NCBI GenBank assembly: GCA_903901875.1
Contig: CAIUSO010000010.1
Coordinates: 18,813-82,812 of the forward strand
Length of the DNA: 64,000 bases
Source: an uncultured Geobacteraceae bacterium
GTDB taxonomy: Bacteria > Desulfobacterota > Desulfuromonadia > Geobacterales > Pseudopelobacteraceae
Direction of reading: 5' to 3'
Shown here: piece after piece, positions 30,934 to 40,659 of the stretch
Numbering within the stretch: the first letter of the stretch is position 1
How the letters are laid out: the number at the start of each line of letters is the position of its first letter
Made by a program: the position numbers and the translations under genes
The notes under the pieces: generated by a model
What the model was told of the DNA's origin: nothing
What the model saw: the letters and a program-made list of their open reading frames with translations, nothing else
Databases searched by the model: none

Positions 30934-31923
30934 ATGAATACACACGTACAAAAACTTTTTCCCCTGCTGTTGGTGGCTCTGTTCCTTTCAGTTACCCTGA
31001 TTGATACCGATGCCCATGCACGGGCCGGCGGCGGAAGCCGCTCATTGGGTAGCAGGGGGAGCCGCAGCTATTCGCGTCCTGCCTCACCCATTACCCAGCC
31101 ACCTCCGTCCCGACCCCAGCAATTTATTCCCCCTCCCCCACCAATCTATCAACCTCAGCCTGCCGCAGGTGGTTTCTTCAGAAGCATGGCAGGTGGAATT
31201 GCCGGTGGTCTACTCGGAGGCATGCTCTTCAGAAGTATGGGGTTTGGTGGCATGGGGGGTGGCATGGGGTATGGCGGTGGTGGTGTTGGTGGTGTTGGTG
31301 GTGGCGGGATCGGACTGTTTGAAATCCTGCTTCTTGCTGGAATTGCCTATCTCATTTATCGTTTTATAAAGAAGAGCAGGGAAAACAGTTCTGACAATGT
31401 TTATAATCAGAATAGTTACCAGGGAGGTTCCGTGTCACCAATTTCCCCGGCGTATCAGGCACAGCCCGTTGATACAAATGACGTTGAAACCGGTTTGGCC
31501 CATATCCGTCAGTATGATGCCTCTTTTGACGAAAACCGCTATAATGACCTGATTATGGATAACTTTTTCAAAATTCAAGGTGCCTGGATGAACAGGAATC
31601 TTGCATCGGTACATGACATACTCACCGATGAAATGAAACGGGTCTTCCAGACCGACATTGACAGATTACTTCGTGACAGACAGATAAACCGTCTGGAAAA
31701 TATTGCCGTTCGCAAGGTTGAAATTGTGGAGGCCTGGCAGGAGTCGGGGCAGGACTTTATTACATCTCTGATTTACGCAAATTTGCTTGATTTCACAACC
31801 GACGAAGGGGGTACGGTACTTTCCGGCAGCAAGACCGACCCGGTCAAGTTTGAAGAATTCTGGACCTTTACCAGAGCGGTTGGCGGCAATGGCTGGAAAT
31901 TAACAGCTATTGATCAGAAATAG
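30934..31923 (+). CDS. Tim44-like domain protein with signal peptide, Pro/Gly-rich linker and TM
   Basis: Signal peptide LLLVALFLSVTLIDTDAHA; GGGSRSLGSRGSRSYSRP; TM FEILLLAGIAYLIYRFIKK; C-terminal Tim44-like domain ending VKFEEFWTFTRAVGGNGWKLTAIDQ. Confidence 0.8.
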   Translation: MNTHVQKLFPLLLVALFLSVTLIDTDAHARAGGGSRSLGSRGSRSYSRPASPITQPPPSRPQQFIPPPPPIYQPQPAAGGFFRSMAGGIAGGLLGGMLFRSMGFGGMGGGMGYGGGGVGGVGGGGIGLFEILLLAGIAYLIYRFIKKSRENSSDNVYNQNSYQGGSVSPISPAYQAQPVDTNDVETGLAHIRQYDASFDENRYNDLIMDNFFKIQGAWMNRNLASVHDILTDEMKRVFQTDIDRLLRDRQINRLENIAVRKVEIVEAWQESGQDFITSLIYANLLDFTTDEGGTVLSGSKTDPVKFEEFWTFTRAVGGNGWKLTAIDQK

Positions 31924-31937
31924 CTCCCCGCTGCATT

Positions 31938-31973
31938 ACGTCCCCTGTTCCCACGCAAAGGAACAGGGGACGT
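31938..31973. terminator. bidirectional terminator-like hairpin between convergent genes
   Basis: ACGTCCCCTGTTCC CACGCAAA GGAACAGGGGACGT, 14-bp perfect stem. Confidence 0.65.
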
Positions 31974-31991
31974 TCCTTCCCTGGTATGTGA

Positions 31992-33083
31992 CTACCGTTT
32001 CTGATAATTTCTTAGTGCATCCTCAAATGAACGTTCTATCTCACCTTTCTGTTGGTTATTGCCATAAAACCAGACACAAACTCCCACGAGAAATAGTAAC
32101 ATCAGCATAGCAACAACTTTTTTTAGAAATGAGCCGCTGTTCTTGCTCTGGACGTCATCCGATGATACTCCACTCAACTCGTCTTCTTCCCGATTACCCC
32201 TGAATAGATAACTGGCCCGCATCTGTCGAATTCTTTTCAGCTGAATTGCCGAGATGTATTCTACCACAGCGTCCCGGTCCCGTTCATCAATATGGACAAA
32301 CTGCACTCCAGTATTGAAATACTCGGTATCATAGCCGGCAGCATAGTTGCGGCTGGCAAAGACAACGCGTCCAATTACTTCGATCAGCCGCTGAGGAATC
32401 GGGACCAATAGTTCCAGCAGAATATACTCACCGAGAGCAAAGCCCTGATGGGTCAAAATCCGGAGTCCACCACCACTAATATTGGCTGCCAAGGGAATTA
32501 TAGTCTCCCAATCGTTGGCAAGGTCACAATCAGTGCCACTTCCTGGTGAAGAGCAAGCCGCTGTACCGTCTTCCCGGCCCTCAAGCGGTTCCTGCGGTAA
32601 GTGAGAAACGGAGGAAAGCAGTTCTCCATTCCACCTGATAGCCTCTCTATCAAGCTCACGCCGCTGACGCTCAAGAGTACGCGCTTTCCATTCCTTCTGC
32701 AGTTGGTCAATATTCTGGGTTGCGGTAATGAAATATTTGATCGGGAGAAAAGCATCGACCCGGTAAAATTCACGAAGTTCATCGGAAACAATCTCACCGA
32801 TCAGCCGAAGCAGCAGACGATGGGCAGAACCATCGGAAACCACAATCGCTCGACAACAGAAATTACTATTATCCACTTCACCACGCAGTTCAAGAATCTG
32901 GCCATAATCCAGGGTGACACCAGCGGGAAGCACATCTCGGGAGAGTTGTAGTGCTACCAGATCCTCATCAACTTTATTGATGATGGCCCAATCATGGAAC
33001 ACTTCAGCATTTGCAAGTGGAATCCCGACACCAACTTTTTTCCCCGGTGGAAAATAGTGTCCATAGAGTTGAATGTCACCCAT
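31992..33083 (-). CDS. PilZ-domain protein with YcgR-like N-terminal domain and C-terminal TM
   Basis: LREFYRVDAFLPIKYFI followed by LAANISGGGLRILTHQGFALGEYILLELLVPIPQ...TGVQFVHIDERDRDAVVEYISAIQLKRIRQ. Confidence 0.78.
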   Translation of the reverse strand: MGDIQLYGHYFPPGKKVGVGIPLANAEVFHDWAIINKVDEDLVALQLSRDVLPAGVTLDYGQILELRGEVDNSNFCCRAIVVSDGSAHRLLLRLIGEIVSDELREFYRVDAFLPIKYFITATQNIDQLQKEWKARTLERQRRELDREAIRWNGELLSSVSHLPQEPLEGREDGTAACSSPGSGTDCDLANDWETIIPLAANISGGGLRILTHQGFALGEYILLELLVPIPQRLIEVIGRVVFASRNYAAGYDTEYFNTGVQFVHIDERDRDAVVEYISAIQLKRIRQMRASYLFRGNREEDELSGVSSDDVQSKNSGSFLKKVVAMLMLLFLVGVCVWFYGNNQQKGEIERSFEDALRNYQKR

Positions 33084-33115
33084 ATCTGAGTTCCCCCTTC
33101 CGAGCGGAAAATAAA

Positions 33116-33310
33116 TCAGTTTTTGATGGCACTATTCAATGAGGTAAGTAGCTGTTCGAGTGCAACATTATGAACACCGGCACCGTGACCTACCGTTTCA
33201 ATGTCGGCAATCTGGCATTCATAACAGTCGAGATTAAACTCCCTGAACACGTGAAGCGTTTCAGGATGGAGAGAGATAATATCCGAAATAATCATATCTT
33301 TGGTAATCAT
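33116..33310 (-). CDS. DUF1858-type small protein
   Basis: MITKDMIISDIISLHPETLHVFREFNLDCYECQIADIETVGHGAGVHNVALEQLLTSLN. Confidence 0.8.
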   Translation of the reverse strand: MITKDMIISDIISLHPETLHVFREFNLDCYECQIADIETVGHGAGVHNVALEQLLTSLNSAIKN

Positions 33311-33351
33311 GATGCACCTCGGCTCAACAATGTGGTGAAAGTAAACTGAAA

Positions 33352-33834
33352 TTATAAACCATATTTTCTTCGCAATGCATTTTTTACTTCCGGAGGAACA
33401 AACTTGTCAATATCGCCATTCAGTGAACAAACCTCTTTCACTATGGACGAAGAGAGGTAACCGTACTGTAATGAAGTCATCATGAAGAGAGTCTCAATTT
33501 CCCGGCCGATACTGCTGTTCATCTGGGCAATCTGAAATTCATATTCAAAGTCTGAAATGGCCCGAAGCCCCCTGATAATAACGTGGGCACCTCGTGAAGA
33601 AACATAATCAATCAACAGGCCGCTGAACGTATCAACGGTAACGCGCTCTTCTGTTTTTACCACATCCTGAATGAGTTCAACACGTTCATCGGTGGAAAAG
33701 AGGGCATTTTTCTGTGAATTCCGGGCAACGGCAACAACGATCTCATCAAAAATGGTTAATCCTCGCCTGATTATATCAAGGTGACCGTACGTTATAGGAT
33801 CAAATGAACCGGGATAAACAGCAACTTTCTTCAT
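33352..33834 (-). CDS. coaD: pantetheine-phosphate adenylyltransferase
   Basis: VAVYPGSFDPITYGHLDIIRRG ... YGYLSSSIVKEVCSLNGDIDKFVPPEV. Confidence 0.96.
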   Translation of the reverse strand: MKKVAVYPGSFDPITYGHLDIIRRGLTIFDEIVVAVARNSQKNALFSTDERVELIQDVVKTEERVTVDTFSGLLIDYVSSRGAHVIIRGLRAISDFEYEFQIAQMNSSIGREIETLFMMTSLQYGYLSSSIVKEVCSLNGDIDKFVPPEVKNALRRKYGL

Positions 33835-34394
33835 TAAACCTCCATTATAAACAACTCAAGGGCCGTATCCCCATAGCTGCGACGGTCAAAACGACGCAAC
33901 GTTCCGTATGCATCTGCTAACCGACTCCTGGCAGAGCATTCGGCTACAAAAATTGCACCGGTCACAAGCAACCCTGAACCTTCAATAAAACCTGGAACCG
34001 TATCATACAGCAAAGAGTCATAGGGAGGGTCAAAAAAAACTAAATTAAAGTGCTTTGCTTGCCGAACCAGCAGCGGTAATGCGACGGAAACGTCCATCAT
34101 AAGAACAGTTGACTCATCGTTGAAAGCGGCATCGGAAATATTCTTGTCGAGAATTTTCCGCGAAGTACCATCCTTTTCAATAAAACAGCAGGAAGCTGCG
34201 CCACGACTTAATGATTCAATGCCCAGCCCTCCGGTACCCGCACAGATATCAAGCACCTCACTTCCAGACAAATCGAGGCAATTTGACAAAATGTTAAAAA
34301 GTGACTCCTTTACTCGATCCGATGTCGGCCTGGTTGTCAACCCAGTTGGTACGGATAATTTTTTACCTCGTCGACTCCCGGAAATGACACGCAT
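33834..34394 (-). CDS. rsmD: 16S rRNA (guanine(966)-N(2))-methyltransferase RsmD
   Basis: MRVISGSRRGKKLSVPTGLTTRPTSDRVKESLFNIL, VLDICAGTGGLGIESLSRGA, VFFDPPYDS. Confidence 0.93.
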   Translation of the reverse strand: MRVISGSRRGKKLSVPTGLTTRPTSDRVKESLFNILSNCLDLSGSEVLDICAGTGGLGIESLSRGAASCCFIEKDGTSRKILDKNISDAAFNDESTVLMMDVSVALPLLVRQAKHFNLVFFDPPYDSLLYDTVPGFIEGSGLLVTGAIFVAECSARSRLADAYGTLRRFDRRSYGDTALELFIMEV

Positions 34395-34537
34395 TGCAAA
34401 TACTCCGTACTCTGGACTGTCTGGAAGCTAACGTAATTAGCCGAATTGGTCAAGCATGAAGAACATGTGGAGGTTACGGAACGATATCAACACAGAATTT
34501 ACATGACCTTACAATAATTTAATGCTATAGTTTTCGT

Positions 34538-36685
34538 GTGGATACAACAACAAATGACATACCAGACATCTTACTGGACAGCAAATCACTTTCGTCGCTG
34601 ATTATTGACCTCAATATTGCGCGTCGTAACAGTCTTGCCTACCCAAAAGGTCACCCCCTGATTGCAACGTCCCTGACAAAAGTGATGGAGGAGTATGAGT
34701 GCCTTCTGGGACAAAATGATGAAATAATCCTCGGAGTTACCGGTGAAGCGCTGATGATCAACGGCGTGATAATGGATAAGTCAAACCTGGTCTATCGGGA
34801 CTTTTCCCGTACTCTTTTTGAGCATGAAATTGGTGTTCTCATTTTTCACCATGGACTAACAATCCGAGAATTAACTAATTTTACCATTATTCTTGGTCTT
34901 AAACGGGAGCAGATACAGCAGTATGGAGGTATTGAACGGGTATGGGAAAAAGCAGCAATTGGAGCAATAGCAATCAGGCCACTCCGATACGATCTTTTCC
35001 AGTCCCCTGTTGAGAACCTGCCAGACGACACAACAACCGGTGATAACCTCTGGGAAAAGTTTGCCCGGGAACTTTCCCGCAATTCTTTCGAAGCAATGAC
35101 GTACGAAGGGGGCGTGTTCGAATCTCAGCGTACGTCACAGCAACTGAATCGTCATTTCTCCACCGGTCGTTTTTCCCGTTCTGATATTCAGGAGCTTATT
35201 TCCGAACTTTTCATACCAACCGGAATAGACCCTGCTGCCATACGTTTTTCAGATATCCATTTTCAACAGCTTGGTGCCCTCATCAGCAATCTTTCCCCGC
35301 TACTGCGTAGACAATTTTTGGAGGACTGCCTTGATGCATGCGGCCATCTCCAACAGAATGCTGCAGAACGTATCATCTTTAATCTAACGGATGCAGCTGT
35401 CAGTTCAATTGTCAGGGACATAGACAGCCAGAAACTTACCCCGTCACCCAGTATTCATGCACTTTTTACACAACGTGCAAAAACCATCGATAGTAAATAT
35501 TTATTGGAAGTTGACGATGAGTTTACTTCGCAGATACACATTATTATGGGAGAAAAGAGTCTTGAGCAGTTTTCTCCCGACGTATATCAGCTCCTTCACC
35601 GGCAGACTCTTGAAACGCTCCTCGATGTTCAACCATCGAAAGACACACATTCCGAGTTGCTTCCTTTTACAGAAAGCCAGGCAATTGACGTCAGCGTACG
35701 TCATATATTACTCAATCTGGTGCAGGAAGGAATTGAATCCGCTGATGAGCGAGAACTCCTTTTTCAGACTCTTAGCGATACCTTTACGTTTGCTCTCCAG
35801 ACCGGCGACTATCTTCAACTTCATTCTCTCATTGACCAACTTTTATCTGATTCAATTCCACCTGAACTGAAGACGCGCCTTCGGGCAGAATACGGACGTC
35901 GAGAATACCTGGATGAGATACTTGATGGCCTTTCCATCTGGGGTAAAGCACGCTATGACGATATCCGGTCCTTGATACTCAAATTGGGTGATTTGTTTGT
36001 CGATGCGGTTCTTGATCGCCTTGCCTCAGAAGACAGTATGTCGCTGCGTCGATTTTATATTGATTGTCTTGTTGAAATGGGTCCCATTGCCGTTAATCCT
36101 GTGGTTAACCGACTTTCCGATACCCGTTGGTATTTTCTCCGCAACCTTCTGATCATCCTCACTGCCCTGAATGATTCTTCGGTTGTGCCACTGATACGGC
36201 CATTGATGAAGCATGAAAACATCAAACTCCGTCATGATACCCTTAAGACATTGGTTCATTTCCATGACACACAAGCTGAAAAAATGGTTTTGGGGTATCT
36301 GGGGAGCCAGAATAGTGAATTACAAATGACTGCAATTAATCTGTCGGAGCAGTGCATTGCTCCCTCCATAGCGGAAAAACTTGTTGAATTGTTGATGCAG
36401 GGTGGTTATTCACAAAGTGAATGTGAGCGAAAAAGTGCCATTGTTCATTCCTTGGGAGAGATCGGCAATGTTGATGTACTCCCTCACCTGTTTAAAATTC
36501 TCACCTCCCGGAGTCTGATCAATTCACGTAATTTATCAAAGATTAAAGAAGATATCGTCAGAACTTTTACCAAATATCACTCATGTACTGTCGTACCCGA
36601 ACTAGAACGTATTGCCGCCGGTTCCGGTAATCTTGCCCGTGTGGCAACTGAATCATTGAATATGCTTGTCGGTAAATATCCATGA
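34538..36685 (+). CDS. HEAT-repeat protein
   Basis: GTG start; C-terminal HEAT-like repeats (SVVPLIRPLMKHENIKLRHDTLKTLVHF, EKMVLGYLGSQNSELQMTAINLSEQ, GEIGNVDVLPHLFKIL). Confidence 0.75.
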   Translation: MDTTTNDIPDILLDSKSLSSLIIDLNIARRNSLAYPKGHPLIATSLTKVMEEYECLLGQNDEIILGVTGEALMINGVIMDKSNLVYRDFSRTLFEHEIGVLIFHHGLTIRELTNFTIILGLKREQIQQYGGIERVWEKAAIGAIAIRPLRYDLFQSPVENLPDDTTTGDNLWEKFARELSRNSFEAMTYEGGVFESQRTSQQLNRHFSTGRFSRSDIQELISELFIPTGIDPAAIRFSDIHFQQLGALISNLSPLLRRQFLEDCLDACGHLQQNAAERIIFNLTDAAVSSIVRDIDSQKLTPSPSIHALFTQRAKTIDSKYLLEVDDEFTSQIHIIMGEKSLEQFSPDVYQLLHRQTLETLLDVQPSKDTHSELLPFTESQAIDVSVRHILLNLVQEGIESADERELLFQTLSDTFTFALQTGDYLQLHSLIDQLLSDSIPPELKTRLRAEYGRREYLDEILDGLSIWGKARYDDIRSLILKLGDLFVDAVLDRLASEDSMSLRRFYIDCLVEMGPIAVNPVVNRLSDTRWYFLRNLLIILTALNDSSVVPLIRPLMKHENIKLRHDTLKTLVHFHDTQAEKMVLGYLGSQNSELQMTAINLSEQCIAPSIAEKLVELLMQGGYSQSECERKSAIVHSLGEIGNVDVLPHLFKILTSRSLINSRNLSKIKEDIVRTFTKYHSCTVVPELERIAAGSGNLARVATESLNMLVGKYP

Positions 36686-37830
36686 GCAGCGACCTCCTTC
36701 ATATTCATGAGTTCATACGCCATCTGCTTTCAGCGACAGCAAATGCTGCACTGTACGGCATGCTACATCCCCAGGTAATCCGCCTTTCCGCTCTGGCATA
36801 CACCACCGTTACCACCATGTTTGAATCGAGAAAGGAATTGACCCTGCTGGTGGTTGAAAATAATCTGGTGATAGATGGTCACCCACAGACGCTCAGTCTG
36901 TTTCTTGAACGCTTTACGAGAATTTTAAAATCACGGGACATTGGCATCATCAAACTGCTTTCCGGTGTAACAAAAAATGAAATTGATATTCTGATTGGAG
37001 TACTGGCACATAAACTAAGTGACACCGCCCTGACCGATGCAGGATCTGAATCAATTCATATCGGTACGATTGATCTCGTGGTAACAGGACAGGGAGGTCT
37101 TGAATCGGGTGGAGAGAAAGGAAACCGAGTTTCTCTCCACGAAATGCCCCAGCAGGAGTTGTTGCTGTTCTCTGGATTGCATGTATCAATGACCACTACA
37201 CGTAAAATCAAGATTAAGACCGTTTTTGAGCTGGTTTCCCGTTTTGTACGATTACTGCGGGAGGATAGTACTGCGGTGCTTGCAATGGCAACTCAAAATG
37301 ACGCCACTGAAGTTACATTTACCCATTCAGGGAAGGTCTGTGTACTTAATCTGGCCCAGGCCATGGCACTTGATATTGATGGACCGTTGTTACTTGATAT
37401 CGGTGTGGCGTCATTGATGCATGACATCGGAAAGTTGTCTGTACCGGAAGAAATACTCACTAAAACGGTCCCCCTTACCAGCGAAGAAGTGGCGCACATG
37501 CAACAGCACCCTGTCACCGGAGCACGCCTGTTGCTTGATACCCCTGATGCCCCTCGACTTGCAGCAGTGGTCGCCTACGAACATCATCTCAACTATAATC
37601 TCAGTGGTTATCCGGCGGTGCCGCCAGAGTGGCAGCAAAATATCTGTAGTCACATGACTAAAATATCTGATTTTTTTGATGCGCTGTGTATGCCGCAAGG
37701 TGAACGTAAACCCCTATCATTCCCTGAAGTTTGCAAAATAATGCAATCTCGAAAGGGTATTGAGTTACATCCGTCCCTCACCGATAATTTTCTGAAGGTT
37801 ATTTCAGTGGTATCAAAAACGACTCACTGA
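36682..37830 (+). CDS. HD-GYP-like domain protein (degenerate DGSGYP)
   Basis: LMHDIGKLSVPEEILTKTVPLTSEEVAHMQQHPVTGARLL ... AYEHHLNYNLSGYP; 4-bp overlap with HEAT gene. Confidence 0.78.
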   Translation: MSSDLLHIHEFIRHLLSATANAALYGMLHPQVIRLSALAYTTVTTMFESRKELTLLVVENNLVIDGHPQTLSLFLERFTRILKSRDIGIIKLLSGVTKNEIDILIGVLAHKLSDTALTDAGSESIHIGTIDLVVTGQGGLESGGEKGNRVSLHEMPQQELLLFSGLHVSMTTTRKIKIKTVFELVSRFVRLLREDSTAVLAMATQNDATEVTFTHSGKVCVLNLAQAMALDIDGPLLLDIGVASLMHDIGKLSVPEEILTKTVPLTSEEVAHMQQHPVTGARLLLDTPDAPRLAAVVAYEHHLNYNLSGYPAVPPEWQQNICSHMTKISDFFDALCMPQGERKPLSFPEVCKIMQSRKGIELHPSLTDNFLKVISVVSKTTH

Positions 37831-37901
37831 CTAAACGACATCGTTTCATTCCACCTGGGTGCCATTTCAAATTATCAGGCAGTTCTTTCTTCTGACACCG
37901 C

Positions 37902-37930
37902 TTGACATCTCATTATATCGTGCTTACATC
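37902..37930 (+). promoter_or_regulatory. possible sigma-70-type promoter for clpB
   Basis: TTGACA, 17-bp spacer, TACATC, about 45 bp upstream of clpB. Confidence 0.35.
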
Positions 37931-37973
37931 ATAGTAAGAAGACAATTAACTCAATCACAGGGAAGGCATAGAC

Positions 37974-40586
37974 ATGGATTTTAACAAACTTACCCAGAAA
38001 TCTCAGGAAGCCTTTACCGATGCACAAAACAGGGCTGTTTCTTTTGGCCACTTCGAGGTTGATTGCGAGCATCTGCTATGGGCACTTCTTGAACAACATG
38101 AGGGACTGGTGTCCCGACTGTTACAGAGAATGGATGTGCGCCCGGAAATCATAAAGAAAGAAGTCTTCACCGAACTGGAGCGCAAACCCCGTGTCTCGGG
38201 ACCGGGGGCTGAAACAGGAAAAATTTATGTATCACAGCGTCTGTCACGAATCATGGTAGCCGCCGAGAATGAGGCAAAACGCCTGAAGGATGAATATGTA
38301 TCAGTCGAACACCTCCTGATGGCGTTGCTTGCCGAAGGGGATAAGGTTCCTTCGGGACGTATTCTCAAACAGGCCGGTGTGACTCACGAGCGTTTTTTAC
38401 AGGCACTTACGGAAGTTCGTGGAAGTCAACGAGTTCAGAGTGCCAATCCGGAAGCAACCTATGAAGCCCTGGAGAAATATGGCAGAGATCTGGTCAAAAT
38501 GGCCCAGACGGACAAACTGGATCCGGTTATCGGTCGTGACGATGAAGTGCGGCGTGTCATTCGGGTATTGTCACGAAAGACCAAAAACAACCCGGTATTG
38601 ATCGGCGAGCCGGGGGTGGGAAAAACAGCCATTGTAGAGGGTCTGGCCCAGCGAATTGTTCGGGGAGACGTGCCGGAAGGGTTGAAAGACAAGATCATTT
38701 TCGCCCTTGATATGGGGTCTCTCATCGCCGGTGCCAAGTATCGAGGTGAATTTGAAGAGCGTCTTAAAGCCGTTTTGAATGAGGTTAAAGAGGCCAATGG
38801 GCAGATTATTCTCTTTATTGACGAACTACATACCATCGTTGGAGCCGGCAAGACTGAAGGTTCGATGGATGCGGGTAACATGCTGAAACCGATGCTGGCT
38901 CGGGGAGAACTGCACTGTATCGGTGCAACCACACTCGATGAATATCGCCAGAATATCGAAAAAGATCCTGCCCTTGAACGACGGTTCCAACCGGTACTTG
39001 TTGAGCAGCCAACGGTGGAAGACACGGTATCAATACTCAGGGGGCTGCGAGAACGTTTCGAAGTACACCATGGTGTCAGAATCCAGGATAATGCCCTTGT
39101 TGCGGCTGCAACACTCTCCAATCGATACATTACCGAACGATTTCTGCCGGACAAGGCCATCGACCTGGTCGATGAAGCCTGTGCCATGCTTCGCACTGAA
39201 ATTGATTCACTCCCCTCGGAACTGGACACCATTTCAAGACGGGTCATGCAACTGGAAATAGAGGAAGTTGCCCTGAAAAAGGAGAAGGATAAGGCCAGCA
39301 AGGAACGTCTGGAAACGTTGCGCAAGGATCTTGCCGATGATCGTGAAAAGGCATCTGCCATGCGGGCTCGTTATGACTCTGAAAAAATTGCAATACAGAG
39401 GGTTCAGGGGCTCCGTGAGCAGCTTGAACGTACCCGCCGAGAGATAGACCAGGCAGAACGTGCCGGCAACCTTGAGCAGGCATCACGATTGAAATACTCC
39501 GATCTTCCCGGATTGGAAACAGCCCTGAAAAACGAAGAGGCGGCACTTAATCAGAAACAGGGTGGGCAGAAACTGTTACGGGAAGAGGTCACCGAAGATG
39601 AAATCGCGGAAATAGTAGCCCATTGGACCGGCATACCGGTGCTGCGACTGGTGGAGGGGGAGCGGGAAAAGCTTCTTCGTCTTGAATCCATCCTCCATCA
39701 GCGGGTCATAGGACAAGACGAAGCGGTACAACTTGTTGCCGATGCCGTACTCCGGGCCCGTTCCGGCATAAAGGACCCTCGCCGTCCCATCGGATCCTTT
39801 ATCTTCCTTGGCCCAACCGGTGTCGGTAAAACCGAGTTGGCCAGAACGCTGGCAGAGGCTCTGTTCGATTCTGAAGATAACATGGTCCGTATTGATATGT
39901 CGGAATACATGGAAAAGTTTGCCGTATCACGCTTGATTGGAGCCCCTCCCGGTTACGTCGGCTATGAAGAAGGGGGGCAGTTGACGGAGGCGGTCAGGCG
40001 TAAACCTTACTGCGTGTTGCTGTTTGATGAAATTGAAAAGGCACATCCCGACGTTTTCAATATTCTTCTCCAGATACTTGATGACGGCAGGGTCACCGAC
40101 AGCCATGGCCGAACGGTCAACTTTAAAAATACCGTGATTATTATGACCTCCAATATAGGTGCTCCCCATCTGCTGGAAGGAATAACAGCGAATGGTGAAA
40201 TTAAAGAAGCTGCCCGGAAAAATGTTATGAATGAACTAAAGACATGCTTCCGACCCGAGTTTCTTAATCGGGTCGATGACATCGTTCTTTTCAAACCACT
40301 TCAGCTTGAGGAAGTCATAAAAATCGCCGATTTGCTCGCTGAACAGTTGAGGCTTCGCTTGAAGGAACAACGGATAACCCTCGATATTAGCAGGGAAGCA
40401 TTGGCGTTCGTTGCAACGTCAGGCTACGATCCGGTTTATGGTGCCCGCCCCCTCAAGAGATACCTGCAGCGAGAACTGGAAACACGGGTGGCACGGGCAA
40501 TTATTGCCGGAACTGTCATGGAGGGGGGAACGCTGACGATTGATGTAAAAGAGGGAGCGCTGACCATGGAAAGCAAGAGTGCCTAA
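37974..40586 (+). CDS. clpB: ATP-dependent chaperone ClpB
   Basis: Clp N-domain [21 protein letters not shown], two AAA+ modules ([34 protein letters not shown]), middle coiled-coil. Confidence 0.97.
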   Translation: MDFNKLTQKSQEAFTDAQNRAVSFGHFEVDCEHLLWALLEQHEGLVSRLLQRMDVRPEIIKKEVFTELERKPRVSGPGAETGKIYVSQRLSRIMVAAENEAKRLKDEYVSVEHLLMALLAEGDKVPSGRILKQAGVTHERFLQALTEVRGSQRVQSANPEATYEALEKYGRDLVKMAQTDKLDPVIGRDDEVRRVIRVLSRKTKNNPVLIGEPGVGKTAIVEGLAQRIVRGDVPEGLKDKIIFALDMGSLIAGAKYRGEFEERLKAVLNEVKEANGQIILFIDELHTIVGAGKTEGSMDAGNMLKPMLARGELHCIGATTLDEYRQNIEKDPALERRFQPVLVEQPTVEDTVSILRGLRERFEVHHGVRIQDNALVAAATLSNRYITERFLPDKAIDLVDEACAMLRTEIDSLPSELDTISRRVMQLEIEEVALKKEKDKASKERLETLRKDLADDREKASAMRARYDSEKIAIQRVQGLREQLERTRREIDQAERAGNLEQASRLKYSDLPGLETALKNEEAALNQKQGGQKLLREEVTEDEIAEIVAHWTGIPVLRLVEGEREKLLRLESILHQRVIGQDEAVQLVADAVLRARSGIKDPRRPIGSFIFLGPTGVGKTELARTLAEALFDSEDNMVRIDMSEYMEKFAVSRLIGAPPGYVGYEEGGQLTEAVRRKPYCVLLFDEIEKAHPDVFNILLQILDDGRVTDSHGRTVNFKNTVIIMTSNIGAPHLLEGITANGEIKEAARKNVMNELKTCFRPEFLNRVDDIVLFKPLQLEEVIKIADLLAEQLRLRLKEQRITLDISREALAFVATSGYDPVYGARPLKRYLQRELETRVARAIIAGTVMEGGTLTIDVKEGALTMESKSA

Positions 40587-40609
40587 ACCGGTTGCCCGAT
40601 AAAAATTTT

Positions 40610-40641
40610 AAAAGGCCAAATCTACACAGATTTGGCCTTTT
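40610..40641. terminator. bidirectional rho-independent terminator (clpB / histidine kinase)
   Basis: AAAAGGCCAAATCT ACAC AGATTTGGCCTTTT, 14-bp perfect stem with A- and T-tracts. Confidence 0.9.
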
Positions 40642-40659
40642 TCACTTTGCAGTTTATTG

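Noticed and set aside
31260-31310. GGTGGTGGTGTTGGTGG tract considered as tandem repeat or CRISPR-like element
   Set aside because: Simple codon-level repeat encoding a Gly-rich linker in a supported CDS; no spacers.
38459-39361. 300-aa minus-strand ORF inside clpB
   Set aside because: Low-complexity Ser/Arg-rich translation antisense to a clear ClpB; no recognisable domain.
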